A stretch of 38,633 bases of DNA from Acidimicrobiales bacterium (GTDB lineage: Bacteria; Actinomycetota; Acidimicrobiia; Acidimicrobiales; MedAcidi-G1), in assembly GCA_014240365.1 (NCBI GenBank), contig JAAZXC010000011.1:1-38633 (forward strand), in the 5' to 3' direction. This document shows positions 1-8,541 of the stretch, one piece after another (position 1 is the first letter of the stretch; the number at the start of each line of letters is the position of its first letter). The position numbers were made by a program, and so were the translations under genes. The notes beneath the pieces are model-generated. The model worked only from the letters and a program-made list of their open reading frames with translations, had not been told where the DNA came from and ran no database searches.

Positions 1-70
1 AAACTCCTGATCAACCGCCCCGGCGGCCTGCTAGTAATTCATATGCAGCGCGGGCGCGCGACCGGTTGCA

Positions 71-703
71 GTGTGCGGCTGTATGTCGCCCCTCCTGGCC
101 CTGGCCCTGGTACCGGCATCGGTCGTGATCCTGTGGCGTACGAGCATCGGGCTCCGGATACGGGCAGCCGGCGAGCACCCGGTGGCCGCCGACAGCCTCG
201 GCGTGAACGTGTACCGCATGAAGTACCTGGCGGTCGTGGTGAGCGGCGGGCTGGCCGGCTTCGGTGGCGCCTTCATCGCCATCGAGCAGACCGGCATCTA
301 CAGGGAGGCCCAGACCCAGGGTCGGGGCTTCATAGGGCTGGCCACGGTCATCTTCGGCAACTGGCAGCCGGTCGGCGCCTTCGTCGGATCCCTGCTGTTC
401 GGATTCGCCGATGCGCTGCAACTCCGCGACCGGACCGCCGTCCACGCCCTGTTGCTCCTCGCCGGTGTGGTGCTGGCAGCCCTAGCCATCCGTGCGGTGT
501 GGCAACGCCGCTCCAGGGCCGCCCTCAGCCTGGCAGCGTGCGCCGCCCTGATGTTGTGGTGGTACTCGGTGACCGACAAGGTCATGGGCGAGCTGCCACC
601 GATCACGCCGCACCTAGCGACCCTCCTGGTCCTGGTGTTCGCAGGAAGCCGACTCCGTATGCCGGCCGCCGTCGGGCTCCGCTACCGGCGCGGCCAGGAG
701 TGA
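71..703 (+). CDS. ABC transporter permease, nucleoside-type (NupQ/YufQ-like), 5' end incomplete
   Basis: Inner-membrane permease subunit of a BMP-family nucleoside/simple-sugar ABC importer. The conserved core after the first hydrophobic stretch (RAAGEHPVAADSLGVNVYR, then a Gly-rich helix and the segment GFIGLATVIFGNWQP) is typical of the NupQ/YufQ branch, and the C-terminus (PAAVGLRYRR) also matches. There are about five hydrophobic segments. At 206-210 aa it is short: family members are near 300 aa, so the N-terminal helices are missing. The frame has stops at 8-10, 32-34 and 35-37, so the gene is truncated, frameshifted, or affected by the sequence end. Start is GTG 71 or ATG 83. It lies 8 bp before the oxygenase gene, with adenosine deaminase after that, which supports a nucleoside substrate. 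Family call is firm; substrate is inferred. Confidence 0.8.
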   Translation: MCGCMSPLLALALVPASVVILWRTSIGLRIRAAGEHPVAADSLGVNVYRMKYLAVVVSGGLAGFGGAFIAIEQTGIYREAQTQGRGFIGLATVIFGNWQPVGAFVGSLLFGFADALQLRDRTAVHALLLLAGVVLAALAIRAVWQRRSRAALSLAACAALMLWWYSVTDKVMGELPPITPHLATLLVLVFAGSRLRMPAAVGLRYRRGQE

Positions 704-711
704 CCCGGAGA

Positions 712-1569
712 GTGGAGAGCGTCCTCGACTCCGACCAGAGGCACCAGTTCGAGCACGATGGCTACGTTGTGCTCCCCGACTTCGTACCCGACAGCCTGCT
801 GGACACTCTGCGCATCCGGATCGACGAGTTGGTCTCCGACTACGCCGAGGGTGGCCTCCCCGAGGGCGCTGCCACAGTGTTTTCGACCACCGACCAGACC
901 CATGCCCAGGATGACTGGTTCCTGACGTCGGCCGACGCAGTGCGTCCGTTCTTCGAGAACGGTGCCTTCGACGACGATGGCACCCAGCTCGTGCCTATGG
1001 AGCGGGCACTCAACAAGTTGGGTCATGCCATGCACGACCTCGACCCGGTGTTCGACCGATTCTCAAGGACCCCGGACATGGCCCACCTCGCCACCGATCT
1101 GGGATTCGTGGAGCCCCTGCTCCTGCAGTCAATGGTGATCTTCAAGCCGCCCTGGATTGGCGGAGAGGTGACCTGTCACTGCGACCACTCGTTCCTGTGG
1201 ACCGAACCCCGGACGGTGGTCGGCTTCTGGTTCGCTCTGGACGACGCCACGGTCGCCAACGGCTGTATGTGGGCTATCCCCGGCGGCCATACCGGCGGGG
1301 CCCGTAGCCGCTTTCGGCGCGAGGGCGCCGGAACCACCACCGACGTGCTGGACCCCACCCCGTACGACATGGATTCCCTCGTGCCCCTTGAGGTGGCCGC
1401 CGGTACATGCATCGCCTTCCACGGCTGCCTCCCCCACTGGAGCGGCCCCAACACGTCGGACCACCCCAGGCTGGCCTACACGCTGCACATCATCGACGGC
1501 ACGGCCGACTACCGCTCCGACAACTGGCTCCAGAGGGGTCCTGACCTACCACTGCGCGGCTTCGCCTGA
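712..1569 (+). CDS. Phytanoyl-CoA dioxygenase family protein (PHYHD1-like Fe(II)/2-oxoglutarate oxygenase)
   Basis: Cytosolic non-haem iron oxygenase of 285 aa. The iron facial triad is visible as H156-x-D158 (HCDHSF) and the distal H242 (PHWSGPN), with R253 placed to bind 2-oxoglutarate. The whole length follows human PHYHD1: an N-terminal FxxDGYVVL-type segment, INKxGHAxH-like and GGEVxxHxDxSFLxTEP-like blocks, and the ENGCxWxIPGSH-like block. GTG 712 was chosen because the open frame upstream overlaps the permease and does not resemble the family, while CCGGAGA lies just before 712. The gene sits 8 bp behind a nucleoside-type permease and 65 bp before adenosine deaminase. This context suggests a nucleoside or nucleotide-like substrate rather than phytanoyl-CoA, which is an inference. 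Confidence 0.85.
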   Translation: MESVLDSDQRHQFEHDGYVVLPDFVPDSLLDTLRIRIDELVSDYAEGGLPEGAATVFSTTDQTHAQDDWFLTSADAVRPFFENGAFDDDGTQLVPMERALNKLGHAMHDLDPVFDRFSRTPDMAHLATDLGFVEPLLLQSMVIFKPPWIGGEVTCHCDHSFLWTEPRTVVGFWFALDDATVANGCMWAIPGGHTGGARSRFRREGAGTTTDVLDPTPYDMDSLVPLEVAAGTCIAFHGCLPHWSGPNTSDHPRLAYTLHIIDGTADYRSDNWLQRGPDLPLRGFA

Positions 1570-1623
1570 TCCACCCGGTGGAGCGTGGGCGGGGCCGCCC
1601 GAATCGAATTCACCGCCCACCGA

Positions 1624-1629
1624 TAGCCT
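1624..1629 (+). promoter_or_regulatory. -10 box (TAGCCT) for leaderless add transcript
   Basis: TAGCCT lies 5 nt before ATG 1635, and no Shine-Dalgarno sequence precedes that ATG. The same TAnnnT-to-start spacing recurs at many other starts in this window. It marks 1635 as the start and implies that add can be transcribed separately from the oxygenase gene. Confidence 0.45.
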
Positions 1630-1634
1630 GCGCC

Positions 1635-2705
1635 ATGGATCCCATGAACCCAGAGACCATCCGGTCGGCACCCAAGGTCGTGCTCCACGACCATCTCGAT
1701 GGCGGACTACGACCGTTGACGGTCATCGAGCTGGCCGATGAAACCGGCTACGAGGCTCTGCCCAGCACCGACGAGGTCCAGTTGGCCACCTGGTTCCACC
1801 GGGGCGCCGACCGCAGGGATCTCGGCCTCTACCTTGAGACCTTCGAGCACACGGTGGGTGTCATGCAGACGGCCGCTGCCTGCCACAGGGTGGCGTTCGA
1901 GTGCGCCGTGGACCTCGCCGCCGACGGCTGCGTGTACGCCGAGGTCCGCTTCGCCCCGGCCCTGCTCACCGCTGGAGGCCTGTCACTCGACGAGGTGGTC
2001 GAAGCGGTCCTGGCGGGTTTCGCCGATGGTGCAGCCGGAACGGGGCTGACGATTCGGACCCTGATCACGGCCATGCGCACGTCGACGGACTCGATGGCGG
2101 TGGCAGAGACCGCTATCCGGTACCGGGACCGCGGCGTCGTCGGGTTCGACATAGCCGGCCGGGAGGCCGGGTATCCACCCACCCTCCACCTGGATGCCTT
2201 CCAGTACCTGCAACGGGAGAACTTCCATTTCACGATCCACGCCGGCGAAGCATTCGGTCCAGCTTCGATCTGGGAAGCCATCCAGTTCTGCGGTGCCGAG
2301 CGACTCGGCCACGGTGTACGCATTGTCGACGACATCCAGATTTCGGAGGATGGCACGCCGCTGCTGGGCCGCCTCGCCTCCATAGTCAGGGACCGTCGCA
2401 TCCCCCTGGAACTGTGCCCCACCTCGAACGTCCACACGGGGGCGGTGGACGACATCGCCGCCCATCCGATCGGGCTGCTGCGGAGCCTGGGCTTCCGCAT
2501 CACTCTCAACACGGACAACCGCCTCATGAGCGATGTGTCGATGACTTCGGAGATGGCCGAGCTGAACCGGGCCTTTGGTTGGGGTCTTGAGGATTTTCGT
2601 TGGCTCACCATCAACGCCATGAAGAGCGCCTTCCTGCCGTTCGACGAGCGCCTCATGTTGATCGAGAACACCATCAAGCCCGGTTACGCCGCCCTTTCCA
2701 GCTGA
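1635..2705 (+). CDS. add: Adenosine deaminase
   Basis: Cytosolic zinc hydrolase converting (deoxy)adenosine to (deoxy)inosine in purine salvage; 356 aa, normal length. Metal and catalytic residues are in place: H18-D-H20 (LHDHLDG), H202 with the catalytic glutamate in HAGE, H226 in LGHGVR, and D294 in TLNTDN. The NTDNRLMS variant of the last motif is the form common in actinobacterial adenosine deaminases. ATG 1635 is preferred over the longer open frame from 1578, because the extra residues are Arg/Pro-rich and TAGCCT sits just upstream. Its neighbours (nucleoside permease upstream, adenosine-kinase-like gene at 8.5-9.5 kb) fit nucleoside scavenging. Confidence 0.93.
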   Translation: MDPMNPETIRSAPKVVLHDHLDGGLRPLTVIELADETGYEALPSTDEVQLATWFHRGADRRDLGLYLETFEHTVGVMQTAAACHRVAFECAVDLAADGCVYAEVRFAPALLTAGGLSLDEVVEAVLAGFADGAAGTGLTIRTLITAMRTSTDSMAVAETAIRYRDRGVVGFDIAGREAGYPPTLHLDAFQYLQRENFHFTIHAGEAFGPASIWEAIQFCGAERLGHGVRIVDDIQISEDGTPLLGRLASIVRDRRIPLELCPTSNVHTGAVDDIAAHPIGLLRSLGFRITLNTDNRLMSDVSMTSEMAELNRAFGWGLEDFRWLTINAMKSAFLPFDERLMLIENTIKPGYAALSS

Positions 2706-2736
2706 GTAGGCCGCAGGGGCCCCATAGACCGTGCCC

Positions 2737-4125
2737 TCAGGCGGCGTGGTCCCCGGCTCCTCCCAGGGTGGCGAGCACCTCCTGCAGGTCACCAACGGTG
2801 GTCCGCGGGTTGACGATGCAGACACGCATGGCGGCCCCACCATCGAAGGTGGTCGGCGTCAGCAGCGCCGTACCAGCGGCCAGCAGGCGGTCGCACCAGG
2901 TCTGGTAGTCGGCCTGCCCCCAGCCCCGACGCCGGAAGGCCACCACCGAGAGCTCCGGTTCCACCAGCAACTCCAGGTGATCGGCCGCCACCACCATGTC
3001 CCTGGTGGCACGTGCCACCTCAAGGGTGTGCTCGATGGCCTCGGTGTAGGCGTCCGTGCCGTACACGGCCAACGAGAACCAGAACGGCATGCCGCGTGCC
3101 CTGCGCGTGAGCACGTTGGCGTAGTCGCAGGGGTTCCAGACGGAGTCGTCGATGATCGGCTCGAGGTAACCGGCGTGCTGCGTGTGCGCCACACGGGCCA
3201 GCGCCGGGTTCGCGTAGACCAGCGCCGCACAGTCGAAAGGCGAGAACAACCACTTGTGGGGGTCGACCACGAGGGAATCCACCCGGTGGATGCCGTCGAA
3301 CCGGTGGCGGACAGATGGGGCGGCCATCGCAGCGCCGCCGTAGGCACCATCCACGTGCAGCCACACACCGGATTCGGCGCATGCATCGGCGATGCCGTCA
3401 ATGTCATCCACGATGCCCAGGTTCGTCGTTCCGGCCGTCGCCACGACAGCGAAGACCTCGGTACCGGCCGGTCGTGCGGCGATTGCGGCGGCGACGGCAT
3501 CGCCGCGCAGCCGCTCTCCAGCATCCACCGCTGCGAGGAGCACATCGACACCCATCACTCCGGCCGCCGAGTCGATCGACGAGTGGGCACTCTCGGCAGC
3601 AACGACGGCCCACCGCTGTGGGTGGCCGGATCCCGCATCCATGCGTCTCCGGTCGGCGTCATGTCGGGCCGTGACCAGCGCAGAGAGGTTCCCCATCGTG
3701 CCGCCGGTGACGAAGCATCCGCCGGCGGAGTCCGGCATGTCGGCCAGGTCGGCTATCCAACGCAGGGCCTGGTTCTCGGCGAAGACCATGCCGGCGCCGT
3801 CGAGCCAGGTGGATCCACACAGTGACGAGGAGCCGACCACCAGATCGAAGGCCGAAGCCGCCATTGTCGGGGCACCGGCTACGAAGGCCAGGTACCGGGG
3901 ATGGTCCGTGGGCATGCAGGCCGGTGCGAGGTGATCGGCGAAGGTCCGAAGCGCCTCGGTCCCCCCCAACCCAGTGGGGGTGATCGTGTTACCCACCAGG
4001 GCCTGCAGTTCTTCGGCACTCGGGGGGCTACTCAGCGGGGAATCGCTGCCGAGTCGTTCCAACGCGTAGTCGATGACCTTCCGGACCAGGTCCTCGTTCT
4101 CGGCGTCCAGGTCATGCATTCCCAT
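2737..4125 (-). CDS. Pyridoxal-phosphate-dependent group II decarboxylase (aromatic-L-amino-acid decarboxylase family)
   Basis: PLP enzyme of the group II amino-acid decarboxylase family (DDC/TDC/GAD fold), 462 aa. The PLP lysine is K291 in VDPHKWLF. H181 (ESAHSS) would stack on the ring and D259 (HVDGAYGG) would bind the pyridine nitrogen. The segment TWLDGAGMVFAENQ and the TGGTMGNLSAL motif are typical. Substrate cannot be read from the sequence: aromatic amino acids are likely, but glutamate-, diaminobutyrate- or aspartate-specific members look similar. It is convergent with add (31 bp between the stops) and divergent from the acyl-CoA synthetase genes. Start ATG 4125 has TAGCCT 7 nt upstream on the same strand and no ribosome binding site. 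Confidence 0.88.
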   Translation of the reverse strand: MGMHDLDAENEDLVRKVIDYALERLGSDSPLSSPPSAEELQALVGNTITPTGLGGTEALRTFADHLAPACMPTDHPRYLAFVAGAPTMAASAFDLVVGSSSLCGSTWLDGAGMVFAENQALRWIADLADMPDSAGGCFVTGGTMGNLSALVTARHDADRRRMDAGSGHPQRWAVVAAESAHSSIDSAAGVMGVDVLLAAVDAGERLRGDAVAAAIAARPAGTEVFAVVATAGTTNLGIVDDIDGIADACAESGVWLHVDGAYGGAAMAAPSVRHRFDGIHRVDSLVVDPHKWLFSPFDCAALVYANPALARVAHTQHAGYLEPIIDDSVWNPCDYANVLTRRARGMPFWFSLAVYGTDAYTEAIEHTLEVARATRDMVVAADHLELLVEPELSVVAFRRRGWGQADYQTWCDRLLAAGTALLTPTTFDGGAAMRVCIVNPRTTVGDLQEVLATLGGAGDHAA

Positions 4126-4132
4126 CGACGCG

Positions 4133-4183
4133 AGGCTAGGGCCGGGCCGGCCTTGCCCTACCTCCGGGTCTTGTACCTATTCT
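4133..4183. promoter_or_regulatory. Divergent leaderless promoters (decarboxylase / acyl-CoA synthetase)
   Basis: In this 64-bp divergent spacer, AGGCTA at 4133-4138 reads TAGCCT on the minus strand, 7 nt from the decarboxylase ATG. TATTCT at 4178-4183 lies 6 nt from the ATG at 4190 on the plus strand, with a possible -35 TTGCCC at 4153-4158. Neither gene has a Shine-Dalgarno sequence. Both would give leaderless transcripts. Confidence 0.45.
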
Positions 4184-4189
4184 CTGCCG

Positions 4190-4885
4190 ATGAGCAGAGA
4201 CCTGGGTGGTCCCATGGGTGTTCCCGCCACCCGCACCCTCTCCGAGGCGGCCTCCCGGCGACTGGTCGCCGACGCCGGCGTGATCGTGTCCGACTGGGCA
4301 ACGGCCTCGGACCCGGATACCGCTGCAGAGGTTGCCGTGGCCATGGGGTTGCCGGTCGTGGCCAAGTTGTGCGGTGACGCGATAGCCCACAAGACGGAAC
4401 GTGGCCTGGTCCGGTTGTCGCTCGGCTCGGCGGCTGACGTGCATGCAGCGGCTACCGATCTGCTGGCGGCGGCCACCGAAGCCGACGGGCCGGTGGAGTT
4501 GCTGATCTCGACCATGCTCCGCGGCAACAGGGAGTTGATTGCCGGCATGGTCAGGGATCCGCAGTTCGGGCCCTGCGTGATGCTCGGTGTCGGCGGCGTT
4601 CTGGCCGAGGCGGTCGCTGACGTGGCATTCCGCCTTGCACCCCTCGAGGACATGGATGCCCGGGACCTCATGGGTGACCTGGGAACCCAGGCACTCCTGG
4701 GAGAGTTCCGTGGCGAACCGGCCGTGGACCGCGACGCCCTCGTTGAGACGTTGTGCGCTCTCGGTGCGCTGGCCGCCGACCCGGGGATCGTGTCGGTGGA
4801 CCTCAATCCGCTGATCGTCGTGGATGGCGTGGCCATAGCCGTGGACGCCCTCGTGGAGGTCGTGGACGACCGGGGAGACGCCTGA
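4190..4885 (+). CDS. ATP-grasp (beta-like) subunit of NDP-forming acyl-CoA synthetase
   Basis: A 231-aa ATP-grasp protein of the ATP-grasp_5 type, which forms the nucleotide-binding half of ADP-forming acyl-CoA synthetases (acetate/acyl + CoA + ATP giving acyl-CoA + ADP + Pi, reversible). Visible landmarks are the N-terminal Pro/Lys segment GLPVVAKLCG, then AIAHKTERGLVRL, the GNRELIAGMVRDPQFGPCVMLGVGG block and the C-terminal SVDLNPLIV metal-binding strand. ATG 4190 is chosen because a -10 box lies 6 nt before it. The stop overlaps the next start by one base (TGATG), so the two subunits are translationally coupled. The order here, ATP-grasp first, is the reverse of the alpha-then-beta order in fused enzymes. 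Confidence 0.85.
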   Translation: MSRDLGGPMGVPATRTLSEAASRRLVADAGVIVSDWATASDPDTAAEVAVAMGLPVVAKLCGDAIAHKTERGLVRLSLGSAADVHAAATDLLAAATEADGPVELLISTMLRGNRELIAGMVRDPQFGPCVMLGVGGVLAEAVADVAFRLAPLEDMDARDLMGDLGTQALLGEFRGEPAVDRDALVETLCALGALAADPGIVSVDLNPLIVVDGVAIAVDALVEVVDDRGDA

Positions 4886-6345
4886 TGGGCCGTGACCTGA
4901 GGCCGTTGTTCGAGCCCAGAGGAGTGGTGGTCACCGGGGTGTCCAGCCACCCGGGCAAGTTCGGGTTCGTGACCCTCCACAACCTGCTGTCCTGCGGCTA
5001 CGAGGGCGCTGTGTTCGCTGTGGGGCGCGAGGCCGGATCTGTGCTCGGCCAGCCCGTGCTCGCCTCCATCGAGTCGCTTCCCGATGGCGCCGCCGAACTC
5101 CTGGTGGTCTGTACGCCGGTCTCGGTGAACGAGGAGATCATCCGGACGGCCGCCGCCAGGGGTGTACGGGCCGTCTTCGTGGCCGCTGGCGGCTATTCGG
5201 AAACCGGCCCGGATGGCATCGAGGCCGAAGCCCGCCTGGTGGCCATGGCCGACGAACTGGGTCTCGTCCTGGCCGGTCCCAACGGTCAGGGCATCACGTC
5301 GCCGCCGGTGGGCCTGTGCGCTCAGATCGTGGCGCCCTATCCCCCGCGTGGACGCATCGGAGTCGCATCGCAGTCCGGCAACTTCGTCTCGGCCTTCCAG
5401 AACTACGCAGGCCAGACCGGGATCGGGCTGAGTCGATCAGTCTCGGCCGGCAACGCCGCCGCCACCTGCATTGCCGACTACCTGGAGTGGTTCGCCGACG
5501 ACCCGGAGACCGACGTGGGGCTCTGCTACGTGGAGGGCCTCACAGATGGGCGTGACTTCTTCGAACGCATGGCCACCGTCACGCGACGCATGCCGGTGGT
5601 CGTGGTGAAGGGCGGGGCCACCAGCGGTGGGCAGCGGGCCGCTGCATCGCACACCGGCTCCCTGGCATCCGATGACCGGGTGTTCGATGGCATGGCACGG
5701 CAGGCGGGAATGGTCCGGACGCCCACGATCGAGGCGGCCTTCGATGCCGCAGCCAGCTTCGCCACCCAGCCTCTTCCCGGAGGCGACGGTGTCCTGGTGC
5801 TCACCACAGCCGGCGGCTGGGGGGTGGTCACCGCCGATGCGGTCACATCACACCCGGACCTGACGCTCACAGCGCTGCCCGAAGACCTGCTGGTGGCCGT
5901 GGACGCCATGCTTCCGCCGCGCTGGAGCCGGAACAACCCCGTGGACCTCGCCGGAGGCGAGACCCGCGACACCATTCCCGAGCTGCTGGACCTAGTGGCC
6001 GCGCACCCCGGAATCGACTCCATCCTGCAGTTGGGCCTGGGAATCCAGGGGAACACCGCTGCGCTGACCCGCCGGGGGCCGTTCCACCCGGACCACGGGC
6101 TGGAACGCATCGTGGACTACCACGAGCGACAGGAGCGACGCTACGCCGAAGCCGCAGCCGCAGCCTCAGCCACCCACTCCAAGCCGATCCTGGTCGCCTC
6201 TGAACTTGCCGTTGCCCAGCCTGACAACCCGATGGTCACCGCCGTCCGGGAATCGGGTCGACTCTGCTATGCGTCAGCCGACCGTGCAGTAGCAGCCCTG
6301 GGCCACATGGCCTGGTACGCAGCCTGGCTACGGGCTCGCTCCTAG
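4885..6345 (+). CDS. CoA-binding (alpha-like) subunit of NDP-forming acyl-CoA synthetase
   Basis: A 486-aa protein with an N-terminal CoA-binding Rossmann domain (LFEPRGVVVTGVSSHPGK), a succinyl-CoA-ligase-like domain containing SQSGNFVSAF, and a ligase_CoA domain. The phospho-accepting histidine is H256 in AASHTGSLASDD, as in the acetyl-CoA synthetase (ADP-forming) alpha subunit and Acs/Pat proteins. Together with the ATP-grasp protein encoded directly upstream (1-bp overlap) it would make a complete acyl-CoA synthetase. The acyl substrate is unknown. It is convergent with the ycaQ-like gene, with 25 bp between the stops and no obvious terminator. Confidence 0.87.
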   Translation: MGRDLRPLFEPRGVVVTGVSSHPGKFGFVTLHNLLSCGYEGAVFAVGREAGSVLGQPVLASIESLPDGAAELLVVCTPVSVNEEIIRTAAARGVRAVFVAAGGYSETGPDGIEAEARLVAMADELGLVLAGPNGQGITSPPVGLCAQIVAPYPPRGRIGVASQSGNFVSAFQNYAGQTGIGLSRSVSAGNAAATCIADYLEWFADDPETDVGLCYVEGLTDGRDFFERMATVTRRMPVVVVKGGATSGGQRAAASHTGSLASDDRVFDGMARQAGMVRTPTIEAAFDAAASFATQPLPGGDGVLVLTTAGGWGVVTADAVTSHPDLTLTALPEDLLVAVDAMLPPRWSRNNPVDLAGGETRDTIPELLDLVAAHPGIDSILQLGLGIQGNTAALTRRGPFHPDHGLERIVDYHERQERRYAEAAAAASATHSKPILVASELAVAQPDNPMVTAVRESGRLCYASADRAVAALGHMAWYAAWLRARS

Positions 6346-6370
6346 GCGGCGATCCGGGAGCGGCGGGCGC

Positions 6371-7585
6371 TCACCGTCGCACCGAAAGAAGTGCCCCGGC
6401 GAGGTTGCCGCGGCTGGCGACCACGACGTCGGTGAGCCCAAGGAAGCCAGCCAGGCGATCCAGCTCGATCGAGAGTTCGAACGCCACGAAGTCCATATCG
6501 ACCCCCTCCTCGGCGAACACGCCACGGGCCAGCAACCGGCCATTGGCCCGGTCGGCCTTGAGGTCCACCCGACCCACCAGTTGGTCGCCCAGCAGGAACG
6601 GCAGCACGTAGTAGCCGTACACCCGCTTCGGCTCAGGGACGTAGATCTCGATCCTGTACCGGAAGCCGAAGAGCCGTTCAGCCCGTGGGCGGAACCACAC
6701 CACCGGAGCGAACGGCGAGAGCAGGGCCCTGGCCGAAACCGACCGTGGTCGGACGGCACCGGGATGCATGAAGGCCGGATCACTCCACCCGTCGACCTCG
6801 GCTGCGAGCAGGCGACCCTCCTCAACGAGCTCGGCAAGGCGGGGCCTGGCCTCCCGGATTCCTATGCGGAAGTAGTCGGCCAGGTCACCCGCTGTCCCTA
6901 TCCCGTGGCACCTGCCGGCGATCTCGAGCAGGTCACGTTGCGCCTCGTCGGCCCCGGGCGTGGGGAGGTCACGGATCCCGGACGGAACCACTCCGGTGAA
7001 CGCCTCGTAGGTTCGCTGGAAGTTCCCCACCCGTCGACTCCCGACGTCGCCGACCCTGAACAGCCAGTCCACCGCCCGCTTTGCATCCGACCGTCCGTCC
7101 CACCAGGTGCCTGTGCGGGGACGTGGATCACTCAGGTCGGCCGCCGTCACCGGGCCCCGCTGCTCCACCTCGCTCAGGACGGCGGCGACGTAGTCGGCAC
7201 CATTTTCCGCGATGGCCGCCAGGCCCGGCCAGGTGTCGCCCGATCGGGCCCGGTCCTTCAACCACCGGAGTCGCGGCTCAAGGTCGACCGGTACCAGCGA
7301 CGCCTCATGCGACCAGGCCTCGAACATCTCTCCCGACCGCCAGAGCCATCGGTCCAGATGGTCCCTGTCGTAGGGCCCCAGACGGCTGTAGACAGGCAGG
7401 TAGTGGGAACGGCAGACGGCCTGCACCGAGTCCAACTGCAGGAGGCCGATGCGGGCCAGGACCCTTCGGAAGTGCCGGACGTCAACCCGGTCGCCGGGTG
7501 CCGTGTCGTTGAATCCCTGTGCGGCGAGTGCGATGCGTCGAGCGATCGACGGATCGATCCGTACGGGTCCGCAATCTCGGGCCAC
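6371..7585 (-). CDS. YcaQ/AlkX-family winged-helix DNA glycosylase
   Basis: A 404-aa winged-helix (HTH_42, COG3214) protein. Bacterial YcaQ/AlkX enzymes remove alkylated purines and unhook interstrand crosslinks by base excision. The catalytic QxD motif is visible as Q50-L-D52 (LLQLDSVQ), followed by the conserved RSHYLPVYSRLG and the EAWSHEASLVP segment; the related AlkZ branch has QxQ instead. A C-terminal beta-rich region (VYGYYVLPFLLGDQLVGRVDLK) is typical. Start is GTG 7585; no clear ribosome binding site is seen. It lies 33 bp downstream of nothing on its own strand except the isomerase-like gene (stop 7619 lies upstream of its start), so it may be co-transcribed with that gene. Confidence 0.85.
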   Translation of the reverse strand: MARDCGPVRIDPSIARRIALAAQGFNDTAPGDRVDVRHFRRVLARIGLLQLDSVQAVCRSHYLPVYSRLGPYDRDHLDRWLWRSGEMFEAWSHEASLVPVDLEPRLRWLKDRARSGDTWPGLAAIAENGADYVAAVLSEVEQRGPVTAADLSDPRPRTGTWWDGRSDAKRAVDWLFRVGDVGSRRVGNFQRTYEAFTGVVPSGIRDLPTPGADEAQRDLLEIAGRCHGIGTAGDLADYFRIGIREARPRLAELVEEGRLLAAEVDGWSDPAFMHPGAVRPRSVSARALLSPFAPVVWFRPRAERLFGFRYRIEIYVPEPKRVYGYYVLPFLLGDQLVGRVDLKADRANGRLLARGVFAEEGVDMDFVAFELSIELDRLAGFLGLTDVVVASRGNLAGALLSVRR

Positions 7586-7618
7586 GACTGGTACCTGACC
7601 TGGAGCCAGTTCCGGAGA

Positions 7619-8476
7619 TCAGGCGAGTCCCTGGCCGACCCCACCCTCGAATGGCTCCAGGTCCTCGAACTCACCGTCGCGCTTCTCGGCGCGTGCGGTG
7701 AAGGACTCCAGCATCTCGCTGGGCTGGAACATTCCGGACTGCCAGGTTGCGATGTGGTTCAGCGAATCCACGGTGGAATGGTCACGGGTGTAGGTGATCA
7801 TCTCCTTGGATCCGTAGATGGCCAGTGGTGACTTCGAGGCGATGGTCCGAGCGATCCCGAGCACCCCGTCCAGGAGCGCCTCGTGGTCGGCGAACACCTC
7901 GTTGACCAGGCCGACGGCCTTCGCCTCGGCGGCCGGCATCCGGCGCCCGGTGTAGGCCAGCTCGCGGCAGACGCCCTCGGGTATCAGCTTGGGGAGCCGC
8001 TGGAGGGTGCCGACGTCGGCGGTCATGCCGATGTTGATCTCCTGGATGCAGAAGAACGCATCCTCGGTGGCGTACCGCATGTCACAGGCGGTGACCATGT
8101 CCACGGCCCCGCCGATGCAGCCACCCTGGATGGCCGCCAGGACTGGCATGCGTGCCTTCTCGAGAACGGAGAACGTCTCCTGGAGGTGCAACAGGTTGGC
8201 CCGCATGTTGGCCCGTAGGCGCCCGGGTCCGGCCTTGGAGTCACCGTCGGGTCGCTCGCCGAAGACCGCAAGGTCCATGCCGGCGCTGAAGTGACGTCCG
8301 GTGGAGGCCAGCACGATGACGCGCGTACTCCCGCTGGCGTCCAGCTCGCGGACCAGGGTCGGGAGCTCCTCCCAGAAGGCCGGGACCATGGTGTTCAGAT
8401 GTTCGCCACGGTTCATGGTGACCGTGGCGACGCCGTCGTCCAGTTGGATGTCGAAACAGGTGTATCCGTCGCTCAT
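7619..8476 (-). CDS. Enoyl-CoA hydratase/isomerase family, delta(3,5)-delta(2,4)-dienoyl-CoA isomerase-like
   Basis: Crotonase-fold protein of 285 aa. It carries the three acidic residues that define the dienoyl-CoA isomerase (ECH1) branch at the correct spacing: D126 (GGAVDMVTACD), E146 (IQEINIGM) and D154 (TADVGTLQRLPK). Their intervals of 20 and 8 residues match the rat enzyme. The oxyanion-hole segments are HFSAGMDL and GGCIGGAV. The likely role is shifting conjugated double bonds of polyunsaturated acyl-CoAs so they can enter beta-oxidation. ATG 8476 is preceded on its strand by TACCGT (8484-8489) with a 7-nt gap, giving a leaderless start. Function is assigned from motif geometry. Confidence 0.86.
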   Translation of the reverse strand: MSDGYTCFDIQLDDGVATVTMNRGEHLNTMVPAFWEELPTLVRELDASGSTRVIVLASTGRHFSAGMDLAVFGERPDGDSKAGPGRLRANMRANLLHLQETFSVLEKARMPVLAAIQGGCIGGAVDMVTACDMRYATEDAFFCIQEINIGMTADVGTLQRLPKLIPEGVCRELAYTGRRMPAAEAKAVGLVNEVFADHEALLDGVLGIARTIASKSPLAIYGSKEMITYTRDHSTVDSLNHIATWQSGMFQPSEMLESFTARAEKRDGEFEDLEPFEGGVGQGLA

Positions 8477-8541
8477 GGTCCGGACGGTACCGCCGGGGCC
8501 GGTAGGTCACCTGATCGGGGGCGACCCGATTACGCCGGGCG

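Noticed and set aside
1829-2843. Minus-strand frames of 280 codons opposite add
   Set aside because: They are shadows of the adenosine deaminase gene with Arg/Ser-rich composition and no recognisable domain.
2731-3825. Long plus-strand frame opposite the decarboxylase
   Set aside because: It is a His/Gly/Arg-rich shadow of the decarboxylase gene, without a start signal.
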